Shown: positions 37,323 through 47,181 of the stretch, piece by piece
How the letters are laid out: each line of letters opens with the position of its first letter
How positions within the stretch are numbered: position 1 is the stretch's first letter
Assembly (NCBI RefSeq): GCF_900104145.1
Contig: NZ_FNLB01000001.1
Coordinates: forward strand, 434,001-498,000
Source of the DNA: Pseudovibrio sp. Tun.PSC04-5.I4
Lineage (GTDB): Bacteria; Pseudomonadota; Alphaproteobacteria; Rhizobiales; Stappiaceae
Reading direction: 5' to 3'
Length of the DNA stretch: 64,000 nucleotides
Translations under genes and position numbers: made by a program
The notes under the pieces: model-generated
Databases searched by the model: none
Seen by the model: the letters and a program-made list of their open reading frames with translations, nothing else
Told to the model about the DNA's origin: nothing

Positions 37323-40300
37323 ATGAAAAATTATAGACAAGACAAGCGTATGGCCAACCTGTTTTATTCTGTGTCTGCAGCTGCTGTGGTTACAATCTGG
37401 GGCAGTACCGCATCTGCTCAGGATACGGTGAAAACTGACCTTTCTGAGCAAGGGTTTTCCATTGTCATGGAAGACGTGACCCAGACCTCTGAAAAAGAGT
37501 TATCCAAGGCTGTTGCTGAGCCGGAGGCCGTTGGCGTTCCTGCACGCATTGATGTCCGCTTTGAGGGCATTAGTCCCGTTCGCAGCCTGAAAGCCACGGC
37601 GCAAACAAACAGGCCAACCTACAAAGTCGGCGATACTGTAAGTTTTTCAATCTCCGCCAATTATCCAGCCTTTCTGGAGAAAGCTGAACTTCGCATCTAT
37701 GAAGGCACCCAACGTGGGGAGCGCCCTCTTGAGGTGGTATCTGCGCCCGTGAATGGTGATATTGAGTGGTTGCTGCCCGAAGTCGGTAACAAGGAGCTTA
37801 CGTATGTGCTTCGAGTTTACGATGAAAAGGGGCGTTATGATGAAACCTTTGCACGCTCTCTTTTTGTGAAAGAAATTGCGTTTAAAACAAGTAATGATTT
37901 AGGTGCCACGAGCGACCAGGCCGCTTCTCCGGATCAAAACACCATTCGCCAACGGTTTATCCCTCTTCAGGGTGGCATTATAACAGTGTCCGGATCGGCG
38001 GATGCGGACAAACCTGTCGTCGTGATGGGAGAAGGCGTTTCCACCAGTCCTTCCGGTGAGTTTTCAATCACACGTAACGTGCCTGCTGGAACTCAGATGG
38101 TTGAGGTTGAGTACAGCTCCCAAGGTGAGGAAAAATCCCTTATCCGTCCGGTCGAAATTCCAACTTCGCAGTGGCATTATGTGGGTATTCTGGACATCAC
38201 CGCTGGTCGCCGCTTAAAGGATGAACAGTCGGAAAATACACTCGGGTACGAGCGTGATTACGTTGATGGCCGCGTTGCATTTTATGCCTCTGGCAAAACT
38301 CAAAGCGGATGGGCAATCACGACCTCAGCTGATACGGGGGAAGGGGATATTGAAGATATCTTCCGCCGGTTAGATGAGAAAGACCCCAACGCCGTGCTTG
38401 ATCGCCTCTCCGGGGATGATCTTTATCCCACCTATGGGGATGACAGCAAAAGCTATGATGATACGCCAACCTCTGGCCGGATATATGTGCGCGCTGAAAA
38501 GGGTGATACGCGTGCAATGTGGGGTGATTTTAACGCAGACCTTTCCAGTGGTGGATTGCTCTCCAACACACGCAGCCTTTATGGTGCCGAGGTACGCAGT
38601 GCCTTGCCGTATAGAACCGAAACCGGAAAAGCGCGCCTGAGCGGTGTTGTGTATGCTGCCCAGCCAGACACCTTGCCGCAAACAGACATTTTACGCGGAA
38701 CCGGCGGGTCTATCTACTTCCTTTCCCGGCGAGACGTAAACGGGAGTTCGGAAACAGTTTCCGTTGAAGTGATTGATCCTGATACTGGTCGGGTAATTTC
38801 CACCCGAGCATTAAGTGCCGGAGAAGATTACGAGCTGAATTACCTGCAAGGGGTCATTACACTTTCAGAGCCTTTAGGTTTTGGCCAATCCGCGAGCGGG
38901 TTGATCTCGTCAGCAGGCGGAGATTATGACGTAAATCTGGTGGTCCAATATGAATTTACGCCAACCACTAGTGATATTGACGGGTTCTCGTTGGGTGGTC
39001 GTGCTGAAGCGTGGCTGACAGACAATCTGCGTTTTGGCGTCACCGGCATGAAGGAAAGTACTGCGACAGCTGACCAGAAAATGGTGAGCTCGGATGTACG
39101 TTTTGTGTTTGGCAGCCGCAGTTTTGTAGAGGCTGAAGTCGCCCAAACCGAGGGGCCGGGGTTTGGGCGTACCGTTTCTTCTGATGGTGGCTTGACCTTA
39201 ACTGATGAAGCTGCTGCCAATGGAGACCGGGCTCGAGCATACCGGGTGAACAGCACCGTAGATTTTGCAGACCTGAACACGGACCAGAACGGCTCAATAG
39301 ACCTTTATTTTGAAAGGATTGAAGCTGGCTTCACCACACTCAACAAGAGCATCACCAAGGATCAGATTTTAGTTGGCGGAAAGGTCACAGCAACACTCAG
39401 CACTCAAACGATGCTGAGTGTTGCTGCCGAGAATTTCCAGCAGGACGGTGGAGATCACAAACGCAGTGCTGAAGTGATTGTATCTCAAAATCTTTCCAAG
39501 GGTTGGACTTTGGATGCTGGTGTTGAACATCAGGACAAGAAAACCGTTAGCGATGCAGAAAAAACGGGCAGCCGTACAGATGTCAGCGCACGTTTGAACT
39601 ATGCCCCCTCAGAACGGGTCAAGGTGTGGCTATTGGGCCAAACCACCGGACTGGGCGCAACGTCTCGTGTGACCTACAAGCCGACCAAAGACCGCGAAGT
39701 CTATGTTGGGTATTCACTTGATCCAACACGAACTTTCAGTGGTTACGACCTGATCGGGCAGGACAAAGGCAAGATCGTTGTTGGCAGCAAAGTAAAGCAC
39801 TCAGAGCAGTTGAATACATTTGCCGAAACCTCCCATGACCTTTTTGGAGAACGGTATGCGTCAACCAAAACTCTTGGCGTTACCTATAACCCAAGTGATG
39901 CGTGGAACATAACAGGTGCTGTTGAGAGTGGTCTGGTTCGCGATAGCCATAATGGAGATATAGATCGTGATGCCTTCTCTCTCGGCGGCTCTTACACGTT
40001 GGAGAAGAAACTCAGCTCCAACGCGCGTTTGGAATACCGCAGAGATCGTGGTGATGGCGACTCGCAAGATGCAGATACATTTGCGGCCCGTGCTGGCTTT
40101 GGTTTTACCGGAAACGTGGATGCACGATTGATGGGCAGTGTCGATGCACTGTTTTCCAACAACCTTGATGACAGCTTCCGGGATGGCAAATATGTAAAAA
40201 GCTCCCTTGGTTACGCCTTACGACCGACGCAAGACGAGCAGCTCAATATGCTGTTTAAGTACACCTACCTCTATGATTTACCTGGGGCTGATCAGGTTAA

Positions 40301-40706
40301 CGCATCCGATGAGAAAAACGGAGATGCCCAGAAAAGCCATGTCCTGTCAGTTGATGTTGATTATGACCTGACGCAGAGCCTCACATTGGGTGGCAAGTAC
40401 GGTTACCGAACCTCTGAAGTTGCGACACGCGGAACATCTGATTTTGAGGCGTCCTCCGCTCATCTGGGCATCGCCCGCTTAAGCTGGCATTTGGTGAAAA
40501 ACTGGGATGCCATGGTTGAAGGCCGAATAATGTATGACGTGGAAAATGAAACTCTCTCAAAAGGTGCCTCATTCGGTGCTTACCGACATATCGGCGATAA
40601 TCTGAAGCTTGGGGTTGGGTACGAGTGGGGGCAGGTTTCTGAAGATCTAACAGACCTAAATTACCTTAGCTCCGGTATCTTCATCAATTTGATTGCCAAA
40701 ATATAA
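37323..40706 (+). CDS. Large outer-membrane beta-barrel protein paired with the giant surface protein
   Basis: The ATG at 37323 gives 1127 residues; an in-frame GTG at 37311 overlaps the stop of the giant gene. The signal peptide ends GSTASAQ. Residues about 70-165 look like an Ig-like domain (PTYKVGDTVSFSISANYPAF). Another beta domain precedes a region with GRIYVRAEKGDTRAMWGDFN and GTGGSIYFLSRRDVNG, followed by about 550 residues of alternating strands with aromatic girdles, up to the end FINLIAKI. This is the plan of a large outer-membrane barrel. Its position suggests it anchors, exports or assembles the upstream giant protein. No TonB box or plug domain was recognised. Confidence 0.75.
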   Translation: MKNYRQDKRMANLFYSVSAAAVVTIWGSTASAQDTVKTDLSEQGFSIVMEDVTQTSEKELSKAVAEPEAVGVPARIDVRFEGISPVRSLKATAQTNRPTYKVGDTVSFSISANYPAFLEKAELRIYEGTQRGERPLEVVSAPVNGDIEWLLPEVGNKELTYVLRVYDEKGRYDETFARSLFVKEIAFKTSNDLGATSDQAASPDQNTIRQRFIPLQGGIITVSGSADADKPVVVMGEGVSTSPSGEFSITRNVPAGTQMVEVEYSSQGEEKSLIRPVEIPTSQWHYVGILDITAGRRLKDEQSENTLGYERDYVDGRVAFYASGKTQSGWAITTSADTGEGDIEDIFRRLDEKDPNAVLDRLSGDDLYPTYGDDSKSYDDTPTSGRIYVRAEKGDTRAMWGDFNADLSSGGLLSNTRSLYGAEVRSALPYRTETGKARLSGVVYAAQPDTLPQTDILRGTGGSIYFLSRRDVNGSSETVSVEVIDPDTGRVISTRALSAGEDYELNYLQGVITLSEPLGFGQSASGLISSAGGDYDVNLVVQYEFTPTTSDIDGFSLGGRAEAWLTDNLRFGVTGMKESTATADQKMVSSDVRFVFGSRSFVEAEVAQTEGPGFGRTVSSDGGLTLTDEAAANGDRARAYRVNSTVDFADLNTDQNGSIDLYFERIEAGFTTLNKSITKDQILVGGKVTATLSTQTMLSVAAENFQQDGGDHKRSAEVIVSQNLSKGWTLDAGVEHQDKKTVSDAEKTGSRTDVSARLNYAPSERVKVWLLGQTTGLGATSRVTYKPTKDREVYVGYSLDPTRTFSGYDLIGQDKGKIVVGSKVKHSEQLNTFAETSHDLFGERYASTKTLGVTYNPSDAWNITGAVESGLVRDSHNGDIDRDAFSLGGSYTLEKKLSSNARLEYRRDRGDGDSQDADTFAARAGFGFTGNVDARLMGSVDALFSNNLDDSFRDGKYVKSSLGYALRPTQDEQLNMLFKYTYLYDLPGADQVNASDEKNGDAQKSHVLSVDVDYDLTQSLTLGGKYGYRTSEVATRGTSDFEASSAHLGIARLSWHLVKNWDAMVEGRIMYDVENETLSKGASFGAYRHIGDNLKLGVGYEWGQVSEDLTDLNYLSSGIFINLIAKI

Positions 40707-40982
40707 TGCAATGGCGCGAAGTCAGAGGGCAACTCCATTTGTTGTTCTCTGATTGCATTAATCGTTTCAAGATGATCATACCGCCCAATTGCCTGAGTGA
40801 ACGATAATTCAGGAATAAGCCAGACAAAGGCGATACTCATATTTTTATATAGGGATAATTCGATTAAAATTTGCGCTTTACTGGATATATCAACCTGTAA
40901 TAGTACATAGTGTTTATGCATGCAGATTGATACATCCATTGATTTGTTGTGATTTTAACCTTCTGACCCAGGTTCTTTCAGA

Positions 40983-42026
40983 GTGACACAGTTTGCCAGT
41001 ATATCAGCCAATGTGGTTTCGCACAGCGCGCAGAAGTCCATTGGTTGGCAAGAGTGGCAGGAATTTAACGACAAAATTTCCGGTGAAGTCACATGCAGTT
41101 TCACACAAAGTGACGAGAACACCTTTAGTGCAGATGCCTCTCTCATCGTTTTTGATAATGTTGTGTTGGCGGATATTCATGCGTCCGGCCATCAGTTTAA
41201 ACGTGACTCTATTCGAGTAAACCGGGACGACATCGACCACTTTTATCTGCAACATTATAGAAGGGCCGGTGGCAGCCATATCCAGTCCTTCCGGCCAATT
41301 GAAAATATCAGCACTGGCGAGATGATTTTTCTTGATTTCAGCGTCCCTTTTGAAACCCACCATACAGATTTTGAAGTGACAACGCTTGTTCTCAAGCGAG
41401 AGCTGTTTTCTGATCATATAGATATCGGCAGTAGCTATCCAAGTTTTCGTGTTTCGCGAACTAGACCGGAATATAGGGTTATTTCAACCCTGATCGAAGA
41501 GCTACGCCTCAATGCATTGGTCTTTGATCAGAAATCGGTTTCGGGACTATTTGGTTGTATCGTTGATCTTGTGGGCAATATTTTGAAGTCTACTCGGTCA
41601 AAAGATCCCGAATTTTCACAGCACAACAAGCAGTATTTACAGTTCCGCCAGGCACAGCAGGTTATGATGTCTCAACTCGCGAATACTGCAGCCAACAGCA
41701 GCAGTCTGGTAGACGCTATGGGGCTCTCGCGCGCGACTGTTTACCGGCTTTTTGAGGAACATGGCGGCATAATGCAAAGCCTCAAACAGCTTCGCCTTTC
41801 CAAAGCAAAGCAGCTCATCTCCGCCAATCCGCAGGTAAAAATCCAACAAGTGGCCATGAACTGCGGTTTTAAGAGCTCGAACCATTTCTCCCGTGCATTT
41901 AAGGAGGAATATTCTGTTTCTCCTCGTCTCTTCCAAAATTCGCAGAAGTTGGACAGCATCAGGCCCATGTCTCAATATGTTTCCTGGGCGCTAGCTGGTT
42001 CTACGGCGAAGTTTTCAGAGGATTGA
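40983..42026 (+). CDS. AraC family transcriptional regulator
   Basis: The protein has 347 residues with a GTG start at 40983. The N-terminal two thirds resemble the AraC_binding_2 (cupin-like) domain. The C-terminal 100 residues hold the two helix-turn-helix motifs: DAMGLSRATVYRLFEEHGG, then KIQQVAMNCGFKSSNHFSRA, followed by FKEEYSVSPRLFQ. It is a DNA-binding activator or repressor of unknown target. A 276-bp AT-rich gap separates it from the barrel gene. Confidence 0.9.
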   Translation: MTQFASISANVVSHSAQKSIGWQEWQEFNDKISGEVTCSFTQSDENTFSADASLIVFDNVVLADIHASGHQFKRDSIRVNRDDIDHFYLQHYRRAGGSHIQSFRPIENISTGEMIFLDFSVPFETHHTDFEVTTLVLKRELFSDHIDIGSSYPSFRVSRTRPEYRVISTLIEELRLNALVFDQKSVSGLFGCIVDLVGNILKSTRSKDPEFSQHNKQYLQFRQAQQVMMSQLANTAANSSSLVDAMGLSRATVYRLFEEHGGIMQSLKQLRLSKAKQLISANPQVKIQQVAMNCGFKSSNHFSRAFKEEYSVSPRLFQNSQKLDSIRPMSQYVSWALAGSTAKFSED

Positions 42027-42235
42027 GCCAACCCCAGAAATCGATCTTTATCGAGAAGTTCTGCTAGGGTGTTTTAACTCGGCGTGTTGTTGATTGTCAG
42101 TTGATAGGGTTGCTATCCGGTAGAACCGCGAGAGCACTTAGGTCTGTTTCCAGATTTACCCCCAGTTTCTAGATGAGTAACTCAAACTCGCTGGTGCGTG
42201 AATGTGTATTCAACTGAAGGTTTAATTCGTGCATT

Positions 42236-42511
42236 TTACATGCAATAATTTAATGAATTACATGAGATGAACGTTCGAATTTCCGATGTCATCAGCTGCT
42301 CGAAATCATGGATTACCTTGCGTTCCATCTGCCCCCCTTCAAAATAATAATCGGCATTCGCATGGTGTGCGTATGCGGCAAAAAACATTCTAAATAATCG
42401 ATTATTATATTTTGGTTCGCTAGAGCCAAGAATTAGCATGAATGCTTTTCTATAAAATTTGAATAAATTAATTATTTGTTTAGCGTTTAAAGCCGAAAAC
42501 CTAAGTAACAT
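42236..42511 (-). CDS. Possible small hypothetical protein in the gap before the third chemoreceptor
   Basis: The interval 42027-42562 (536 bp) has no recognised gene. A minus-strand ORF of 91 codons (from the second of two ATGs) encodes a basic, aromatic protein with KVIHDFEQLMTSEIRTF near its end. It has no recognised domain, strongly AT-rich codons and no good ribosome site, so it may be chance. The rest of the gap would hold the promoter of the chemoreceptor gene. Confidence 0.2.
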   Translation of the reverse strand: MLLRFSALNAKQIINLFKFYRKAFMLILGSSEPKYNNRLFRMFFAAYAHHANADYYFEGGQMERKVIHDFEQLMTSEIRTFISCNSLNYCM

Positions 42512-42562
42512 CACGATATATATTCCAATTTTTTATAATAAATCATTTGTGGGAGGTTAATT

Positions 42563-44500
42563 TTGACGCTGACGCATCGTATCTGGCTTTTACTCGGTCT
42601 GGGCCTTCTCTCACTTACTGTTGTTACCTCAACTTATTTTTGGGGTCAGTCAAAAATTGAACCGGCTGGATACAAATCTGCTCGCGCAAGTGAGATGTAT
42701 ACCGCATTAAAAAAATCAGATTCATACCTCCGAATGCTCGTCGGGTTTTCTGATCGTTTCCTGCTTCTCAGAGATCCAGACCTTCTCACTAAAGCTGAAA
42801 ACGTTGCATCCAAAAGCCTCCAAGGTCTTGATGTGCTTGGAGACAAAACAGATGAAATTCGTGGTTATATTGATGAAACTCTTCGAAATTTCATTCAACT
42901 TGAAATCTCCATGAAAAAAGCAGGCCTAGATGAGACCTCCGGGCTGAAAGGCGAGTTGCGCAACGCTGTCAAAACAGCAGAGGCAAAGCTCGATGTCATC
43001 GCGAAAGGCCCAAAATCCTCAGTGGATCCTATTCTGGTGAAGATGTTGATGCTGCGCCGGCATGAGAAAGATTTCATGCTCCGTAAAGAAGAAAAGTACA
43101 TCACCAAATTTAGTAAGCGCCGTACTGAGTTTGATCAGGTACTGGCAGCCTCTTCTCTAGACATGACTGATAAGAAAGAGATTTTAGATCTTCTAGATAT
43201 CTACCAGGCAAAGTTCAACACATGGGCTCAAACAGATCTGCTGATTACCAAGCAAGTGACTGGCTTCAGAGAAGCCACCGCAACAGCATTGATGCATCTA
43301 GAAGAGCTGGAAGAAGCGGCTGAAGCCGAACGCCTCCAGGCAACCAATGATATGTTTGCTGTAGAACATAGTGTTGAGCGTGCCGTAACTGTCATGATGA
43401 TTGTCTCTATTATCCTGCTGATTGGAGCTGGATATATGGTTCAACGCTCCATCACCACTCCGGTGCGACGCATCACCCGCGCAATGGAAGCAATAACAGA
43501 TGGTGATTTCTCCAACCCGATCCCAGATGTGAAAACAAAAGACGAAGTCGGTGCATTGAGTAAGATTGCAGTTGTCTTGCGCGATAACGTCAAAGCACAA
43601 AGCGAAGCTCAGCAACGCGAAGATGACCTGCGTGCTGAACAAGAAAGTCAGCGTAAACGCGTACTGCAGACACTTGTGCATGAACTGGAGGCTTCAGTCG
43701 GGACTGCCGTGGGCCGGCTAGAACAGAGCATGGGAACTCTTTCCAACTCTTCTACCCGTTTGATTGATCTTTCATCTTCTTCTGCAACCAACCTGCACGC
43801 CACCGTGCAATCCTCTTTGTCAGCCAGCAGCAACGTGCAAACCGTCGCAGCGGCATCAGAAGAACTAGCAGCCTCCATTGGGGAAATTCAGCGGCAGGCA
43901 AACACCAGTAGCATCGTCGTAAAGGAGGCCGCGGATAACGCGAACCATGCACGCAATCAGGTTGGCAATCTGGCTCAATCAGCGGAACGTATTGGCGATG
44001 TTGTCGCTCTCATTCGTGATATCGCGGAGCAAACAAATCTGCTTGCCCTCAATGCTACGATTGAGGCTGCTCGAGCAGGGGAGTTAGGCAAAGGTTTTGC
44101 GGTGGTTGCTGCGGAGGTCAAAGGCCTTGCTAGCCAAACGGCGAGAGCAACGGAAGAGATTAGCGGGCAAGTATCTGCTATTCAAACAGAAACTCGCGAT
44201 GCTGCGACACGGATTGAAGAGATCGCCGGAATCACAGACAAAGTGCTTGATTACACGAACGCCATTGCTACCGCCGTTGAAGAACAAGGTATGGCGACAC
44301 AAGAAATCAGCCATAATGTTGCTTTGGCTGCACAAGACACTGAGGAGGTCTCGTCAAACATGGGCACTGTCTCTGAAAATGTAAATGAAACCTCCCAGCA
44401 CGCGACTGATCTTGGCATTGTCACAGAAGACATCTCACAGCAAAGCAGTGAGCTCTCTCAAGCGGTTGAAGCATTTTCCAAACGTGTGTTGAGCATGTAA
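42563..44500 (+). CDS. Methyl-accepting chemotaxis protein
   Basis: The protein has 645 residues and starts at a TTG behind a strong GGGAGG ribosome site. TM1 (IWLLLGLGLLSLTVVTSTYF) and TM2 at about residues 275-297 (VTVMMIVSIILLIGAGYMV) flank a 250-residue helical sensor of HBM or four-helix type. HAMP is PVRRITRAMEAITDGDFSNP. The signalling tip EQTNLLALNATIEAARAGELGKGFAVVAAEVKGLA lies near residue 490. There is no C-terminal CheR pentapeptide. A terminator hairpin follows, so it is monocistronic. No ligand is predicted. Confidence 0.93.
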   Translation: MTLTHRIWLLLGLGLLSLTVVTSTYFWGQSKIEPAGYKSARASEMYTALKKSDSYLRMLVGFSDRFLLLRDPDLLTKAENVASKSLQGLDVLGDKTDEIRGYIDETLRNFIQLEISMKKAGLDETSGLKGELRNAVKTAEAKLDVIAKGPKSSVDPILVKMLMLRRHEKDFMLRKEEKYITKFSKRRTEFDQVLAASSLDMTDKKEILDLLDIYQAKFNTWAQTDLLITKQVTGFREATATALMHLEELEEAAEAERLQATNDMFAVEHSVERAVTVMMIVSIILLIGAGYMVQRSITTPVRRITRAMEAITDGDFSNPIPDVKTKDEVGALSKIAVVLRDNVKAQSEAQQREDDLRAEQESQRKRVLQTLVHELEASVGTAVGRLEQSMGTLSNSSTRLIDLSSSSATNLHATVQSSLSASSNVQTVAAASEELAASIGEIQRQANTSSIVVKEAADNANHARNQVGNLAQSAERIGDVVALIRDIAEQTNLLALNATIEAARAGELGKGFAVVAAEVKGLASQTARATEEISGQVSAIQTETRDAATRIEEIAGITDKVLDYTNAIATAVEEQGMATQEISHNVALAAQDTEEVSSNMGTVSENVNETSQHATDLGIVTEDISQQSSELSQAVEAFSKRVLSM

Positions 44501-44511
44501 AGCTCGTGACA

Positions 44512-44556
44512 ACAAACATAACCGGCCTGAGTGATCTAGCCGGTTATGTTTGTCAT
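44512..44556 (+). terminator. Likely terminator hairpin behind the third chemoreceptor
   Basis: ACAAACATAACCGGC at 44512-44526 pairs perfectly with GCCGGTTATGTTTGT at 44539-44553 around a 12-base loop. Only a weak T-rich stretch follows (CATATTT). Confidence 0.75.
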
Positions 44557-44749
44557 ATTTAAAAACCGGCAGATAACGGGTGCAGGCGGAGGTAAGTCAC
44601 GCGATAAAATGACGGAAGAGACGCGCGGTTCTGTTACCTCTGGTCCAGACTTCAACTAGTTGTTTGCGCAGTTGTATCACTGAGATAAACCCACACCAAG
44701 CGGAGCTGTTGATAGTGGCGGAAAGAATTATTCTCCAGGCCCTCTCAAG

Positions 44750-45393
44750 ACGGCCCATTGTTGGGCACAACCCCGCCGCCATTTACCGGAATGTTAAACA
44801 AACCTGGAGGCAGTATGCCGTTAATGCTCTGGCAGATTGCCCGGTCGGGCAGCATACTCTGCTCGTGCAAGGCAGTTACGCACCCGTCCTCAATCAGCAT
44901 TGTAAAACCTGAAAACAACGAGCGTTGGTGGAATATGGCCACGTTGAGCCGTTCATTGTTGTAAGACCAGAGCAAATTGGTTGCTTGCGTTGGGGCTTCA
45001 TCAATCGTTTACGCGATCTGATCCGCAGCTTCCGCACTAACTCTCTGTAAGTGCGATAAACCCGCTTATGGCTCTAACCAAAGCCTTTGATACCTGTTTA
45101 TGCAGGTCACATCTTTACATTCAGACGGCTTTAGTCCTTTTTTCCAAGAGCTTCTTTCAAAAGTTTGTTTTGTGAGCTGAGCTCTGCGTACATATTCTTG
45201 AACGGTGCAGCTCATCTTCCACCTGCATCATCGACTAGATCATAGGCGCTTCAAGGCCACCATACTTCGAGCACCATTTATAATAGGAAGCCGCGCTCAT
45301 GCCATGTTCACGGTACAGTTGAGCAACTGGAATGCCGCTTTCGCCCTACTTCAATATTGCGATAATCTGCGCATCGCTGAAACGATATTTCAC
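44750..45393 (-). pseudogene. Decayed IS3-family insertion sequence (orfA and internally deleted orfB)
   Basis: On the minus strand from a GTG at 45393, a degenerate IS3 OrfA reads VKYRFSDAQIIAILK, stop, GESGIPVAQLYREHGMSAAS, YYKWCSKYGGLEAPM, stop, then KKLLEKR. It is followed by an OrfB start, GFG, stop, SHKRVYRTYRELVRKLRIRS and RKRLMKPQRKQ. The frame then joins directly to the OrfB C-terminal motif LWSYNNERLNVAI, so the catalytic core was deleted. Multiple stops show it is long dead. It fills the 44.5-45.6 kb gap and borders the glycosyltransferase island. Confidence 0.8.
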
Positions 45394-45611
45394 CAAAAAA
45401 TCAGTCCTCCATTTGAACTCAATCAAATACAGGGGGATTACACTCTAGCTGCAATTAACAGAAAAATCCTAGCTAATTTGTGTGCTAATTACGCTGCTAT
45501 CCTTTATAATTCAGCTACTTAAATGGATACTGCAATTATTCAATATACATATTCTTGGATTTACATCATCACCTAGAGACGGAAGATGGTTTTAACAACT
45601 AGGGATTTGTA

Positions 45612-46334
45612 ATGCCAGCTTCTACTATTCAAATTTATATTGGCTATGACAGTGGCGAAATCGTTGCCTTTCACACACTGTGCCAAAGTATTATTGAGCA
45701 TGCCAGTCAACCGGTTTCCATAACACCAATAGCACTCAGCGGCTTGTCTGGCGTTTTTGCCCGTGAGCGCCATACCTTGCAGTCTACCGAGTTCTCCTTC
45801 AGCCGTTTTTTAACGCCTTATCTTTCTGGATATAAGGGCTGGAGCATATTCTTGGACTGCGACATGATTGTCCAACGTGACATTGCCGAGCTATGGAATT
45901 TACGGGATCAAGATTATTCTTTGATGTGCTGTAAACATGATTATCAGCCCAAAGAAGACTTAAAATTCCTGGGCAACACGCAGACCAAATATGAAAAGAA
46001 GAATTGGTCTAGCGTTATGTTGTTCAATAACGCCAAATGTCTAACACTCACTCCGGATTATGTAAATAACTGCAGTGGGTTAGAGCTGCACCAATTCAAA
46101 TGGCTGGAAAACGATGACTTGATTGGCTCTTTGCCGCTAAGTTGGAACCATCTTGTTGGAGTGTACGTATATGACCCAGCAGCTGCATTGGTTCATTATA
46201 CCGAGGGCGGACCCTATTTCAAAGATTATGCTGCTTGCGATTACTCAGTAGAATGGCATAAATATTTTAATACACTCATTTCTGCAAAGAATGGCATTTT
46301 TGTAAAAGAGGATACCGATCTTGTTCTGGTCTAA
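45612..46334 (+). CDS. Glycosyltransferase (GT8-like, DxD type)
   Basis: The protein has 240 residues. The N-terminal strand IQIYIGYDSGEIVAFHTL and the metal-binding DCDM motif (Asp82-Cys-Asp84) in WSIFLDCDMIVQRDIAELW are those of retaining GT8-like transferases acting on nucleotide sugars. The late VHYTEGGPYFKDY segment is the second metal and phosphate contact. It would add a sugar to a surface polysaccharide or lipopolysaccharide. It starts a run of three transferase genes, with the next overlapping by 14 bp. Confidence 0.85.
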   Translation: MPASTIQIYIGYDSGEIVAFHTLCQSIIEHASQPVSITPIALSGLSGVFARERHTLQSTEFSFSRFLTPYLSGYKGWSIFLDCDMIVQRDIAELWNLRDQDYSLMCCKHDYQPKEDLKFLGNTQTKYEKKNWSSVMLFNNAKCLTLTPDYVNNCSGLELHQFKWLENDDLIGSLPLSWNHLVGVYVYDPAAALVHYTEGGPYFKDYAACDYSVEWHKYFNTLISAKNGIFVKEDTDLVLV

Positions 46335-47133
46335 AGCATTGCAACATCTAGTTGTGACTTCATTTCATCAGCAAGGTTATGAAACATACGGAAAAAACTG
46401 CATCCTAAGTTTTTTGAAAAATTGGCCTGAGCATGTGAGGATGTTGATTTATGCAGAGAACGTGCAAGTTGAGGAGATTGACCCACGGCTAATTGTCCTC
46501 GATCAAAACGAGGCACTCCCGGAACTGGAGATATTTAAGAAAACTTACTCTGACCATCCATTTGCAAACGGAGCATGTCCCACTAACCCCGATCGTACAA
46601 ACCACTTTCGTTGGGATGCCGTTCGGTTTTCAAACAAGGTTTTTGCAATCTCCGATGCAATCCGAAACAATAAACATAAACTCGATCAACTAATATGGCT
46701 GGATGCGGATACAATTACCCATCAGCCTATCCCTGCCAAATTCCTAGATAAACTTGCGCCACGTGGCAAAGAACTTGCAGCATATCTTAATCGGAGAGGC
46801 TGCCCTGAATGCGGCTGGGTCGGGTACAACTTAAGACATCCCAATATTGATGACTTTGCTGAACATTTCGAGAATATATACACTTCCGGCGACTTTCTTG
46901 AGCTCGAAGAAAATCACGATAGTTATGTATTCTGGCATCTTGTTAAGAAATACCAAAATGAAAATATAGCAACATTCAAACTGTTGGGATCAAGATATGC
47001 TAGTGGGCATATTTTTATAAATAGTTCTTTGGGAAAATACATGGATCATCTCAAAGGTCCTCGAAAGGATGCGGGAAAAAGCTCACCCAAAGATCTACAT
47101 ATATCGAGAAAAGAACCCTGGTGGACAAATTAA
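46321..47133 (+). CDS. Glycosyltransferase with DxD motif
   Basis: The protein has 270 residues. The likely start is a TTG at 46321, 6 bases behind GAGGAT and inside the end of the previous gene; no early ATG exists. The N-terminal strand LVVTSFHQQGYETYGKNCI and the motif QLIWLDADTITHQ (Asp128-x-Asp130) give a GT-A fold with a metal-bound nucleotide sugar. The C-terminal DLHISRKEPWW may close the active site. Family number is uncertain. Translational coupling with the upstream transferase indicates a shared glycan. Confidence 0.8.
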   Translation: MFWSKALQHLVVTSFHQQGYETYGKNCILSFLKNWPEHVRMLIYAENVQVEEIDPRLIVLDQNEALPELEIFKKTYSDHPFANGACPTNPDRTNHFRWDAVRFSNKVFAISDAIRNNKHKLDQLIWLDADTITHQPIPAKFLDKLAPRGKELAAYLNRRGCPECGWVGYNLRHPNIDDFAEHFENIYTSGDFLELEENHDSYVFWHLVKKYQNENIATFKLLGSRYASGHIFINSSLGKYMDHLKGPRKDAGKSSPKDLHISRKEPWWTN

Positions 47134-47181
47134 ACTTAACAATTACCAATGTGAACTACTTGTTTATCTGAGGACTTATCC

